NCBI GenBank assembly: GCA_947259585.1
Contig: CAMYMV010000014.1
Location: forward strand, 29,120-93,119
Source: an uncultured Gemmatimonadales bacterium
Lineage (GTDB): Bacteria > Gemmatimonadota > Gemmatimonadetes > Palauibacterales > Palauibacteraceae
DNA length: 64,000 nt
Reading direction: 5' to 3'
Made by a program: the position numbers and the translations under genes. Below the pieces are notes generated by a model. It searched no databases. It was not told the DNA's origin and saw only the letters and a list, made by a program, of their open reading frames with translations. Of this stretch, positions 54,056-61,888 are shown one piece after another; positions within the stretch are counted from its first letter, which is position 1; each line of letters starts with the position of its first letter.

Positions 54056-55548
54056 CGAAGCAGGTCCTCCCGGATCGCCTCGGCCGCCCGATCGGCCAGT
54101 GCCATGATCGTCAGATATGGGTTGATCCGGAGAGAGTCGGGGAAGAGGCTCGAGTCGGCCACCCGGAGCCACGAGTGCCCGTGCACGCGGCCCCACGAGT
54201 CGGTCACCGAGTCGCCGGCCGAGCTGCCCATGCCGCAGCCGCCCATCAGGTGCGCGGCCGAGACCGGAACCGTGCCGGCGAGGAAATGCTCGGGCCGGAT
54301 TCGCTCGTCGATCTCGCTCGCCTCCGTCGCCCGAAGCTCCGGCGGGCTGGCCAGCGGCACGTGCACGCGCTCCGCCCCGGCTCCGAAGAAGATCCTCGCC
54401 GATGCCCGGGTGCCGGCAGCGAGCGCCCGCACCACTTCATCGGTGAAGCGATAGTGCACGACGGGTCGGCCTCCGGAGTCCACCGCGACCCGGTTCCCGG
54501 CCGTGGCCCGGTCGCAGGCCAACACGAGGATCATCTGAAGGCGGGGAAACGCACGCAGGAAGCTCTCGTTCGTCGCGCCGAAGCCGATCAGGCTCTTGGC
54601 GGTCACGAAGGGAAAGTACATGCAGGTCTCAAGCACGTAGCCTTCCTCCACGGCACGGTCGACGTAGTAGCTCTTCGGATGGCCGACATCGTTGGTGATC
54701 TCGCGCGAGTGCTCACCGACGAGGATGAAGGCGGGGTGGCAGGTGAAACCCTCTCCAAGCCGGGGCAGCCGCTCTCCGAAGCCGGAGTGCTGAAGGAGGG
54801 CCGGAGAGCCGAGCGCTCCGCCGGCCACGACGACGGTGCCCGCGCGAACCCGATACTCGCCAGGCTCCCATTCCGGCGGGCCGCCCTTTCCCCCTGCCGG
54901 TGCGGCTGACACCCGGACGACGACGAGCTTCTCCTCGATACGCGTCGCTTCGGCGCGAGACACCACCTCGACGCCCCGTCTTTCCGCGGCCGGAAGTTGC
55001 ACGCGATCCGTTCCCTGCTTGGCCGCGTTCGGGCAGCCGAGGTTGCAGAGGCTGGATCCGCGGCAGCCCTTCACGTTGACCGGAAACTGCCGCGCCTCGA
55101 AACCGGCCCGCACACACCCCGCCTCGAACAGCGTGTTGTTCTCGTTGATCTCGAACGGATCGAGCAGGTGAACGTTGTTCTGCCCCGCGAAGTGGCGGCA
55201 GCGCTCCGCCAGATCCGTGTGGGAGAGCCCCGGAATTGCCCAGCTCTCTACGACCCGGGGCTCGGGAACGAGCGACGTGCCGGTGTAGACGGCGGTCGAT
55301 CCACCGTACACTCGGCCGAAGGCGAGCGTCATCGTTCCATCGGCCGTGAGAAAGCCTCCCGAGTCGGCGTACAGAGCTTCCGCCATCTCGATCTCCTCGC
55401 CGGTAAACTCCTCGTCGGCCAGCCTCGGACCCTGCTCGATCACCAGGACGCGCCGTCCCTGCTCGGCGAGAGGCGCGAGTCCCAGAGCCACCGTCCCTCC
55501 GCCTGCCCCGGAGCCGATGATCACGACATCGTACTCGCGGTCGATCAC
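54052..55548 (-). CDS. GMC-type FAD alcohol oxidoreductase
   Basis: A 498-residue GMC oxidoreductase. FAD motif YDVVIIGSGAGGGTVALGLA at the N-terminus, FGRVYGGSTAVYTGTSL, a cysteine-rich KGCRGSSLCNLGCPNAAKQG segment typical of the long-chain-alcohol-oxidase/gluconate-dehydrogenase-like branch, and the C-terminal catalytic pair in AHLMGGCGMGSS (His) and RINPYLTIMAL (Asn). Oxidises a primary or secondary alcohol. GTG 55548 is chosen because the FAD motif begins 6 residues in and it overlaps the small partner's stop (GTGA, 55545-55548). No twin-arginine signal is present, so the enzyme is probably cytoplasmic or piggybacks on its partner. Confidence 0.93.
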   Translation of the reverse strand: MIDREYDVVIIGSGAGGGTVALGLAPLAEQGRRVLVIEQGPRLADEEFTGEEIEMAEALYADSGGFLTADGTMTLAFGRVYGGSTAVYTGTSLVPEPRVVESWAIPGLSHTDLAERCRHFAGQNNVHLLDPFEINENNTLFEAGCVRAGFEARQFPVNVKGCRGSSLCNLGCPNAAKQGTDRVQLPAAERRGVEVVSRAEATRIEEKLVVVRVSAAPAGGKGGPPEWEPGEYRVRAGTVVVAGGALGSPALLQHSGFGERLPRLGEGFTCHPAFILVGEHSREITNDVGHPKSYYVDRAVEEGYVLETCMYFPFVTAKSLIGFGATNESFLRAFPRLQMILVLACDRATAGNRVAVDSGGRPVVHYRFTDEVVRALAAGTRASARIFFGAGAERVHVPLASPPELRATEASEIDERIRPEHFLAGTVPVSAAHLMGGCGMGSSAGDSVTDSWGRVHGHSWLRVADSSLFPDSLRINPYLTIMALADRAAEAIREDLLR

Positions 55549-56057
55549 GTACCGCCTCCGGGCCCATCGTTCGATTCGTCCGGCACGTCGTCCGATTCGT
55601 CCGGCACGTCGTCCGATCCGTCGGTGAGGTCGCCCATCAGGGCGGCCCAACCGCCGGGGTCGGCGCGGTATCCGACGCTGCGGCGGACGTCGGGTCGTCC
55701 GTAGTAGCCCAGGAGAACGAGCGTCCGCAGGCCCCAGAAGCCGCGGCGCAGGAGGGGGGTGGCGGAGCGCTGCACCCCCTCGAGGATCTCGGTCCTGCGA
55801 GCGGAGTCCATGCGGCTGAAGCGTCGCCCATGGCGGAGCAGCGGGCCCCACTCCAGGGCAAGCACGAGGAGACGAAGCTGCCGTTTGAGACGAGGGGGGC
55901 GCGTGCGGAGCGCTGCCTCGATCCGCGCTTCGACATCCAGCCACCCCTCCGCATCCAGCCGAGCGGCGCCAGGGACGATCGTGACGGCGAGCGAGCGCAA
56001 CGCGCCGCGCAGGGGCGGAGTCGGCGGAGCAAGCGGAGCAAGCGGTGGCGACGTCAC
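55545..56057 (-). CDS. Small partner of the GMC oxidoreductase (gluconate-dehydrogenase subunit 3-like)
   Basis: A 170-residue protein starting at GTG 56057. The core (FWGLRTLVLLGYYGRPDVRR ... VGYRADPGGW) resembles subunit-3-type proteins that accompany GMC flavoproteins; no membrane helix or signal is obvious. The C-terminus is Asp/Glu/Ser-rich with a 7-residue repeat (PDESDDV) from tandem 21-base units. First gene of the coupled sub3-GMC-TPP-HDAC operon. Assignment to the subunit 3 family is moderate; the specific role (folding, cofactor insertion or electron transfer) is unknown. Confidence 0.65.
   Translation of the reverse strand: MTSPPLAPLAPPTPPLRGALRSLAVTIVPGAARLDAEGWLDVEARIEAALRTRPPRLKRQLRLLVLALEWGPLLRHGRRFSRMDSARRTEILEGVQRSATPLLRRGFWGLRTLVLLGYYGRPDVRRSVGYRADPGGWAALMGDLTDGSDDVPDESDDVPDESNDGPGGGT
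55568..55622. repeat. Tandem 21-base repeats in the GMC partner gene
   Basis: Units 55568-55588 and 55589-55609 are nearly identical (CGTYCGATTCGTCCGGCACGT) with a partial third copy to 55622. On the minus coding strand they encode tandem PDESDDV heptads at the acidic C-terminus. In frame, so unit-number variation would be tolerated. Confidence 0.8.
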
Positions 56058-56062
56058 GTCGC
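56048..56062. promoter_or_regulatory. Palindrome at the start of the sub3-GMC-TPP-HDAC operon
   Basis: GCGACGT-C-ACGTCGC is a perfect 7-bp inverted repeat with a single central base. It overlaps the GTG start (56057-56055) of the operon's first gene and lies in the region divergent from the PhzF gene. A regulator binding here could control both directions. A repeat of this size could also arise by chance a few times in a window this long, so the assignment is tentative. Confidence 0.35.
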
Positions 56063-56166
56063 GAACGATAGAGAGCTGCCTGAGGGGGGAGCAAGCAGGC
56101 CCCGGGGTGGTAGGACTCGTCCGGGACCCAGAGGACTGCTGATCCGAGTGGAAGACGGAGGAGCGA

Positions 56167-56946
56167 ATGGAAGCGCCGCTTTTTCAGGTCGATGCGTTCA
56201 CCGACCGGATCTTCGCCGGCAACCCCGCGGCGGTATGTCTGCTCCCGCGGTGGCCGGATGCCGGTGCGATGCAGGCGATCGCCTCCGAGAACAACCTCTC
56301 CGAGACCGCTTTCCTCGTCGGCGGAGGCTCCGAGTACCAGCTCCGCTGGTTCACGCCGGTCTCCGAAGTGGATCTGTGCGGGCACGCCACGCTCGCCTCG
56401 GCCTTCGTCCTGTTCGAGCGTTTTGGCGTTGATGGTGCGGTGACGTTCGACACCCGAAAGGGGGAGCTCTCGGTCCGGCGGGATGATGAGGGACTTCTGC
56501 GGATGGACTTCCCGGCACTGCCGGCGAAGCCCGCCTCTTCGCCCGAGGGGATGCTGGAAGCGCTCGGTGGGTCACCCACCGACGTTCTGCTGGCGGACGA
56601 TTATCTGGTCCGCTACTCGGAAGAGCGGGCGGTGCGGGAAGTCGATCCCGATCTTGCCGCCCTCAGCGGCCTCGGAGCGCGCGGTGTCATCGTGACCGCA
56701 CCCGGTGACACCGTGGATTTCGTCTCCCGCTTTTTCGCGCCCGACCTGGGCGTCCCGGAGGACCCGGTCACCGGTTCGGCTCATTGCACGCTCACGCCCT
56801 ACTGGGCGGATCAACTCGGCAAGAATCGCCTGCATGCGCACCAGGTCTCTCGGAGGGGCGGGGAGCTCTGGTGCGAGCTCAGAGGAGACAGGGTGGAGAT
56901 CTCCGGTAACGCCGTCCTCTATCTCTCGGGCTCGATCCGCTTCTGA
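56167..56946 (+). CDS. PhzF-family isomerase/epimerase
   Basis: A 259-residue PhzF protein (diaminopimelate-epimerase fold). The N-terminal half starts FQVDAFTDRIFAGNPAAVC and has the catalytic-type Glu in ENNLSETAFLV; the C-terminal half has DFVSRFFAPDLGVPEDPVTG and a final SGSIRF. PhzF itself isomerises a dihydro-anthranilate in phenazine synthesis, but most relatives have unknown substrates and no other phenazine genes are here. GGAGGAG lies just upstream of the ATG. Divergent from the GMC operon with 109 bases between starts. Confidence 0.93.
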   Translation: MEAPLFQVDAFTDRIFAGNPAAVCLLPRWPDAGAMQAIASENNLSETAFLVGGGSEYQLRWFTPVSEVDLCGHATLASAFVLFERFGVDGAVTFDTRKGELSVRRDDEGLLRMDFPALPAKPASSPEGMLEALGGSPTDVLLADDYLVRYSEERAVREVDPDLAALSGLGARGVIVTAPGDTVDFVSRFFAPDLGVPEDPVTGSAHCTLTPYWADQLGKNRLHAHQVSRRGGELWCELRGDRVEISGNAVLYLSGSIRF

Positions 56947-56998
56947 GCGGGGGGCCTGGCCCGCTACGCCTCCGGGCCGTCACGAAGCCTGACGGCGT

Positions 56999-58330
56999 TC
57001 AGCCCAGGACGCCCGCGAAGCTCGATGGATCGACCCGGTAGCCGGGGAAGACTCGCTCGAGCTTTTCCGCGCCCAGATGCCCGCTCACGACTTCAGCGAA
57101 CACGTCTCGGAAATCGGTGGTGATCGCCAGGTCGCGTCCCTCGTACAGCTGCTCGCGCTCCAGGCCCGGCCAGCTCCCGAGCACGCGGCCGCCCGCCGTC
57201 GCTCCCCCGAGTATCAGCATGCAGTTCCCGTGGCCGTGGTCCGTTCCGCCCGAGCCGTTCTCCGCCGCGGTACGGCCGAACTCGGACATGGTGACGACGA
57301 CGACATCCTCGATCCGGTCGCCCAGATCGTCGTGGAACGCCCGGATGCCGCTCCCGAGCTCGGCCAGACGGTTGGCCAACTGCCCCTGGGCACCCCCCTG
57401 CGCAAGGTGCGTGTCCCAGCCTCCGATGTCCGTGAACGCCACCTCCAGCCCCACGTCGGCCTTGATCAGCTGAGCGATCTGCTGCAGCGAGCGGCCGAAG
57501 TCGCCGCGGGGATAGTCGACACCGGCCCGCGGCCGATACTGGAGCGGATCGGTCCGACGAATGAGCTCGATCGCCTCGAAGGAGTCGCTGGCCGCGCCGG
57601 CGATGAGGTCGTCCTCCTCGCTTCTGTACATCCGCTCGAACACCGATTCGAGCTCCGGGCTGCGGCCGCCGGCGATCCCGAAGCGCTCGAGATCCGCGAT
57701 AGCGACCGTCGGATACGAGCCCCGAAGGGCCCGCGGCATCTCCGCCCCCATGGCCACGCCCCGCAAGGGAGACGACTCGGCCATGCCCACCTGACCGCTC
57801 GCGTGATCCGCGCTGTGGGCCGCGCCGTCCGCCAGCGTCCGGCCCTCGCACGAACACGCGTTCTCGGTCATCAAGCGGTTCATCCACCCGTCGCGCGTCG
57901 ACTTGACCCCCGGCGTTCCCGACTCCATGAAGTCCTGCGCGTCGAAGTGCGAGCGCGTCGGATGGGGCGAGCCGGAGGCGTGCAGGATCGCCAGCCCACC
58001 CTCCTGATAGAGGTCGTAAAGGCCCCGAAGCGACGGATGAAGCCCGAAGAACCCGTCCAGGTCGATCGCCGACGCCCCGTCTCCCCGAGATGGTTGCGGT
58101 ACGGCGATGGAGCGGCGAACGCGGTAATAGGCCTTCTCTTCGAAAGGCACGACCATGTTCAGCCCATCCACCGCGCCGCGCTGGAAGATGAAGACGACCG
58201 TCTTCTGGCGGCCGATCGATCGCGTTTCGGCCAGCAGGGTTCGGGTCAGGAAAGCGGGGGGCAGACCTATGGCCACGAGGCCCACCGCCCCCTGCTTGAG
58301 GAAGATCCGTCGGTTGATCGGTCGCATCAC
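56999..58330 (-). CDS. DUF1501 twin-arginine exported protein
   Basis: A 443-residue DUF1501 protein with a twin-arginine signal (NRRIFLKQGAVGLVAIGLPP), so exported folded by the Tat system encoded at 19.7 and 24.9 kb. The body has the sulfatase/alkaline-phosphatase-like fold of the family: FIFQRGAVDGLNMVVPFEE, GFFGLHPSLRGLYDLYQEGG, DIGGWDTHLAQGG, VVTMSEFGRTAAENGSGGTD. These proteins usually sit beside DUF1800 genes, as here (25 bases downstream of it). Function in general is not established; a metal-dependent hydrolase or a role in outer-surface assembly is proposed. Confidence 0.92.
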   Translation of the reverse strand: MMRPINRRIFLKQGAVGLVAIGLPPAFLTRTLLAETRSIGRQKTVVFIFQRGAVDGLNMVVPFEEKAYYRVRRSIAVPQPSRGDGASAIDLDGFFGLHPSLRGLYDLYQEGGLAILHASGSPHPTRSHFDAQDFMESGTPGVKSTRDGWMNRLMTENACSCEGRTLADGAAHSADHASGQVGMAESSPLRGVAMGAEMPRALRGSYPTVAIADLERFGIAGGRSPELESVFERMYRSEEDDLIAGAASDSFEAIELIRRTDPLQYRPRAGVDYPRGDFGRSLQQIAQLIKADVGLEVAFTDIGGWDTHLAQGGAQGQLANRLAELGSGIRAFHDDLGDRIEDVVVVTMSEFGRTAAENGSGGTDHGHGNCMLILGGATAGGRVLGSWPGLEREQLYEGRDLAITTDFRDVFAEVVSGHLGAEKLERVFPGYRVDPSSFAGVLG

Positions 58331-58355
58331 ATCCCCCTTACGGCTCTCTCGCCGC

Positions 58356-60185
58356 TCAGCGGTGCTGGAACTCGGGTGATCCGAGAGCGAGACCGAGAGC
58401 GAGCTCGTTCGGTCCGGCTCCCCGGCGCAGCTCGGCGAGCGCCCCCTCGAGGCCGGCGAAGTCGCTGCGCATCTCCGTCTCGATCACGTCCCGCAACGCG
58501 GCCGTCCCCGAGCCGGGCAGCAGATCGGCGAGCATGCGATCCACCGGCTGTCGCGACAGGGAACCGGGGATCCGAACGTTCTGGATCCCCCCCGTCGCCA
58601 TCGCGAGACCGAGGTTCATCCGCTGCAGGAGGGCCGCCCCGCTCGCCCATTCCTCGGACTCCGCCGGATAGCCGGTCGGCGGCGACGACATGTACGGTAT
58701 CTGGTCCAGGGCGCGCAGCTGCTCCCCCAACCCTCTCGAGGGGCCGAACTCGGCCCCCGTCACCCTGAGCGCGCTGGCGACGAGCTCGAACGGGGTCTTC
58801 AGCTTCCCGCCGATGTTCGCCGGATCGTAGAAGCGCTCCGAGGTGAACAGGGCTCGCGTGACCTCGCGCAGGTCGCCGCGGGTCTCGAGGAAGACCGCTG
58901 TCAGTTCGTCCACGAGCGCCTGAGGCGGGTCGTCCGCGACGAAGGCCTGCACCAGCTTGGTCACCAAGTGCCGGGCGGTCGACGGGTGCACGGCCAGCAT
59001 GCGGAGCACGTCGAGCCCATCCTCGATCCCTCTTCCCGCGGGAAGCGAACGTCCCATGACCGTCTTCTCGCCGGGGTCGTGCCACTCGGCCCGAAAGACG
59101 AACTCACCCGCCGACGCGCCGCCGTCCGAGCTCATTCCCTTGTTGGCTCGGCTTCCGCCACCACGGCCGGGCAGCTGCATGGTCCAGCCCGTGAAGGCGC
59201 GCGCCACCTCGATCACGTCGTCCTGCGTGTATCCGCCGTCGACACCCAGCGTGTGAAGCTCCAGAAGCTCACGGGCATAGTTCTCGTTCAGGCCCCGTTC
59301 GCGGCCGCTTTGCCGCTTCATCGCCTCCTCGATCCGGGCGATCTGTTCCTCCGGCACGCCGCGCATCCGAAGCACGACCTCGCGCTCCCGCGCCGACATG
59401 TTCTGGAAGCGGGATCGAGCCCGCTGCTGCTGACCCGCTCGCGGGTTCATCGAGTCCGGCACCTGGCTCTGCCAGTTGTCCAGGTACACGAGCATCGCAG
59501 GGTGCGAGGCGGTGGCGATGAGCATGTCCTCGAACTCGCCGAACACGTAAGGACGTATCGCCTCGCGCTCGTAATCGCCGATGAGCCAGCGGTCCGGCCC
59601 CTTGGCGAAGAAGACGTTGAAGTGATTGAACCAGAAGTCGGTCATCACTTCCTCGAGCTGCCGTTCCGAGTCCACCGCTCGAACCAGCTTGGCGCCGGCG
59701 AGGTCGAAGAGGATCCGGCTGGGGCTCTGGATGCCGAGTTCCCGCCGCATGCGCCGCATCTCGTCACGGGATAGGGAGTCCGGGTCGCCGAGGCGTGCCC
59801 GGACGACCTGGGGAGGCGGGTATGCCTCGTAGAGCTCCGAGACCGTCATCTCGACGGCCGGGAAAATGGCGAGCCGCTCCTCGAGCGCCGAGTCGTCGAT
59901 TCTTTCCGGTGAGAGCTGCCGGTCGAGCCACGCCTCGGAGCCGAGGTCCAAGGCCTCGGCCAAATCCTGCGGGCGCACGCCGTACGTGGCCCGCCTCAGG
60001 AGATGGAGCGCCCGGGTGGTATCAGCGGCGGCCCCCTCCCGGAACGGCGCCTGCGCCCAGGCCGCAGGCGCTGGGAGAGCGGTGAGAATGATCAGGATGG
60101 TGAGAATAACGCTGACGGCGAACGTTCTCGCCAAGGTCCTCCGACCCTTCTGCCAGTCCCCCGAACTGTCCGCTACCGTCCTCAT
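58356..60185 (-). CDS. DUF1800 exported protein
   Basis: A 609-residue DUF1800 protein. A Lys/Arg-rich N-terminus and long hydrophobic stretch (ILTILIILTALPAPAAWAQ) form the signal peptide. Body signatures: HLLRRATYGVRPQDLAEAL, MTDFWFNHFNVFFAKGPDRW, RENYARELLELHTLGVDGGY-type segment (here LNENYARELLELHTLGVDGG) and DVIEVARAFTGWTM. Partner of the DUF1501 protein downstream; the pair is widespread in Planctomycetes, Bacteroidetes and Gemmatimonadota. ATG 60185 has GGAGG directly upstream; 60218 is also in frame. Confidence 0.9.
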   Translation of the reverse strand: MRTVADSSGDWQKGRRTLARTFAVSVILTILIILTALPAPAAWAQAPFREGAAADTTRALHLLRRATYGVRPQDLAEALDLGSEAWLDRQLSPERIDDSALEERLAIFPAVEMTVSELYEAYPPPQVVRARLGDPDSLSRDEMRRMRRELGIQSPSRILFDLAGAKLVRAVDSERQLEEVMTDFWFNHFNVFFAKGPDRWLIGDYEREAIRPYVFGEFEDMLIATASHPAMLVYLDNWQSQVPDSMNPRAGQQQRARSRFQNMSAREREVVLRMRGVPEEQIARIEEAMKRQSGRERGLNENYARELLELHTLGVDGGYTQDDVIEVARAFTGWTMQLPGRGGGSRANKGMSSDGGASAGEFVFRAEWHDPGEKTVMGRSLPAGRGIEDGLDVLRMLAVHPSTARHLVTKLVQAFVADDPPQALVDELTAVFLETRGDLREVTRALFTSERFYDPANIGGKLKTPFELVASALRVTGAEFGPSRGLGEQLRALDQIPYMSSPPTGYPAESEEWASGAALLQRMNLGLAMATGGIQNVRIPGSLSRQPVDRMLADLLPGSGTAALRDVIETEMRSDFAGLEGALAELRRGAGPNELALGLALGSPEFQHR

Positions 60186-60297
60186 CCTCCGACCTCTCCT
60201 GCCTGCACCCATCCGCAAGCGGCCGCGGTCACGTTCACGGCCGGTCTCCGTTCGTGGTGACGCGAAGGATGGGAGCTTCGTTAACCGGATCGGCCGG

Positions 60298-61506
60298 TCA
60301 GGGTGCTCGAACCAGCTTCACGACTCGTCCATTATCGGAGAGGATGTAGAGCTCTTCCGCTGAATCCCGGCCGAAGGAGAGCACGGACCCCAGGCCGCCG
60401 ACGTCCCACTCCACGAGTTCAGTGGCGCCCTCCCCGTCGAACCTGAAGCTGCGCAGGAAGCCCCGGCAGAAATCGGAATAGAAGTAGTGGCCGACGACTT
60501 CCGGGAGCGCGCTCCCACGGTAGACAGATCCGCCCGTCACCGAGCAGCCCTCTCCGTGGTCGTACTCCAGCACGGGAAGCACCAGGCCCGTGTCGTCGCA
60601 CCCGCCGCCCCCGAAGCAGCTGCTGCCCTCCATTACGTTCCATCCGTAGTTGAGGCCGCTCTCCTCGTCGTCGACGGCGTTGACCTCCTCACGGCTGGAC
60701 TGCCCGACGTCGGCGATGTAGAGCTTCCCGGCTGGCGGGTCGAAGGCGATGCGCCACGGGTTTCGGAGTCCAATCGCCCAGATCTCGTTCCCGAACGGGT
60801 TGTCGCCCGGAATCGCGTACGGGTCCCCGCCGTCGACATCCAGCCGCAGCAGCGAGCCCAGCAGGGTACCCGAGTTCTGCCCGTTGTTCTGGGGATCGCC
60901 GGCGCCGCCTCCGTCGCCGAGGGCCGCGTACAGCATGCCGTCGGGGCCGAACAGGATGTGGCCGCCGTTGTGGTTCGAGGCCGGCTGCGGCACGGCTAGG
61001 ACCAGATTCGCCGACCCGGCATCCGCTATGTCCGGGTCGGCGCTCACGGCGTAGCGCTCGATCCGGGTGTCCCCGTTGTTCCCCGTGTAGTTGACGTAGA
61101 ACAGCCCGTTGGCCCCGTAAGCAGGGTGAAAGGCCATGCTGAGCAACCCCTGCTCGTTGCCTCCGCTGACCCTCGAGGAGAGATCGAGAAACGGAGCGGC
61201 CAGCAAGGTGCCGTTCCTCACGATGCGGATCCGCCCGGTCTGCTCCACGATGAAGAGTCGGTCGTCGCCCGCGGGTGCGGTCACGTAGAGGGGCCGGGTG
61301 AGGCCGGTGGCGACGGTCTCGGTGGTCAGCGAGAACTCGCCGGAGGGGGGAGGCGGGGGCGGAGGGGGTGGTGGAGCCGGTGGAGGTGCCGGATTCGTGC
61401 CCGCGTCGGATGTGCATGCCGACAGGGCCAACAGCACGGCGAAGGTGGAGGGCGCCCAGCGTAGAAGATCGCTCCATGAACGCGCTTTCGAGGAGGGTAC
61501 TGACAT
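60298..61506 (-). CDS. PQQ-dependent sugar dehydrogenase (GSDH-like) lipoprotein
   Basis: A 402-residue secreted lipoprotein (lipobox LSAC) with a proline-rich linker of about ten consecutive Pro, then a soluble-glucose-dehydrogenase-type beta-propeller: VATGLTRPLYVTAPAGDDRL, LLSMAFHPAYGANGLFYVNY, ASNHNGGHILFGPDGMLYAA with a His typical of PQQ proximity, and RNPWRIAFDPPAGKLYIADV. Expected to oxidise aldoses with PQQ in the periplasm or at the surface; some relatives lack enzyme activity. A disulfide pair (SSCFGGGGCDD) is present. AAGGA precedes the ATG. It may serve the SusC-like importer transcribed divergently. Confidence 0.9.
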   Translation of the reverse strand: MSVPSSKARSWSDLLRWAPSTFAVLLALSACTSDAGTNPAPPPAPPPPPPPPPPSGEFSLTTETVATGLTRPLYVTAPAGDDRLFIVEQTGRIRIVRNGTLLAAPFLDLSSRVSGGNEQGLLSMAFHPAYGANGLFYVNYTGNNGDTRIERYAVSADPDIADAGSANLVLAVPQPASNHNGGHILFGPDGMLYAALGDGGGAGDPQNNGQNSGTLLGSLLRLDVDGGDPYAIPGDNPFGNEIWAIGLRNPWRIAFDPPAGKLYIADVGQSSREEVNAVDDEESGLNYGWNVMEGSSCFGGGGCDDTGLVLPVLEYDHGEGCSVTGGSVYRGSALPEVVGHYFYSDFCRGFLRSFRFDGEGATELVEWDVGGLGSVLSFGRDSAEELYILSDNGRVVKLVRAP

Positions 61507-61888
61507 TGTAATCCTTTATGGTTAAATCACCTACTGTCATTCACGGTCCGGGCCGCCGGCCGCCGGAGCTGGAACGCATACCCGACGACGCCGTCGGATG
61601 TGCCGGCGTAGAGACATGATGGATATGGCAGGCGTCACGATTCCCGTCCGGCATCCGTTTCTTCGGGAGAGCGGGAATGGCGGTGTGCCGCGACCGCGCC
61701 TGCACGAAGGCGGCACGACGAACGCGCGCCCACCATACCCCAGCGTTTGTTGACAAAGCGTGCTTCACGCTACAGGATTTCAAAGTTTTCGTGGGGAGCG
61801 GAACGGCCGGGAAACCGCGAACGGCTGCCGCTTTGGTGGTGGATGGGCATCCACGCAGTCTTACTGTCGCGGTTGGGAGGGGCCCCAC
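61507..61888. other. Divergent intergenic region, 382 bases
   Basis: Lies between the sugar dehydrogenase (minus) and the SusC-like receptor (plus). Near 61507-61545 the sequence is AT-rich and should contain the dehydrogenase promoter, but hexamers are unclear. At 61750 is the receptor promoter and a small palindrome. The rest (61560-61740) is GC-rich and I see no RNA gene or repeat in it; a 71-codon open frame at 61677-61892 is judged spurious. Confidence 0.45.
61750..61776 (+). promoter_or_regulatory. Predicted promoter of the SusC-like gene with small palindrome
   Basis: A perfect TTGACA at 61750-61755 is followed by a 15-base spacer and TACAGG (61771-61776), a short spacing. The spacer contains AGCGTG-CTT-CACGCT (61757-61771), a perfect 6-bp inverted repeat, which could be a repressor site. 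The leader to the ATG would be about 105 bases. Confidence 0.4.

Noticed and set aside
52301..54454. 717-codon open frame on the plus strand
   Set aside because: Antisense to the TPP enzyme and the GMC 3' end; no recognisable domain.
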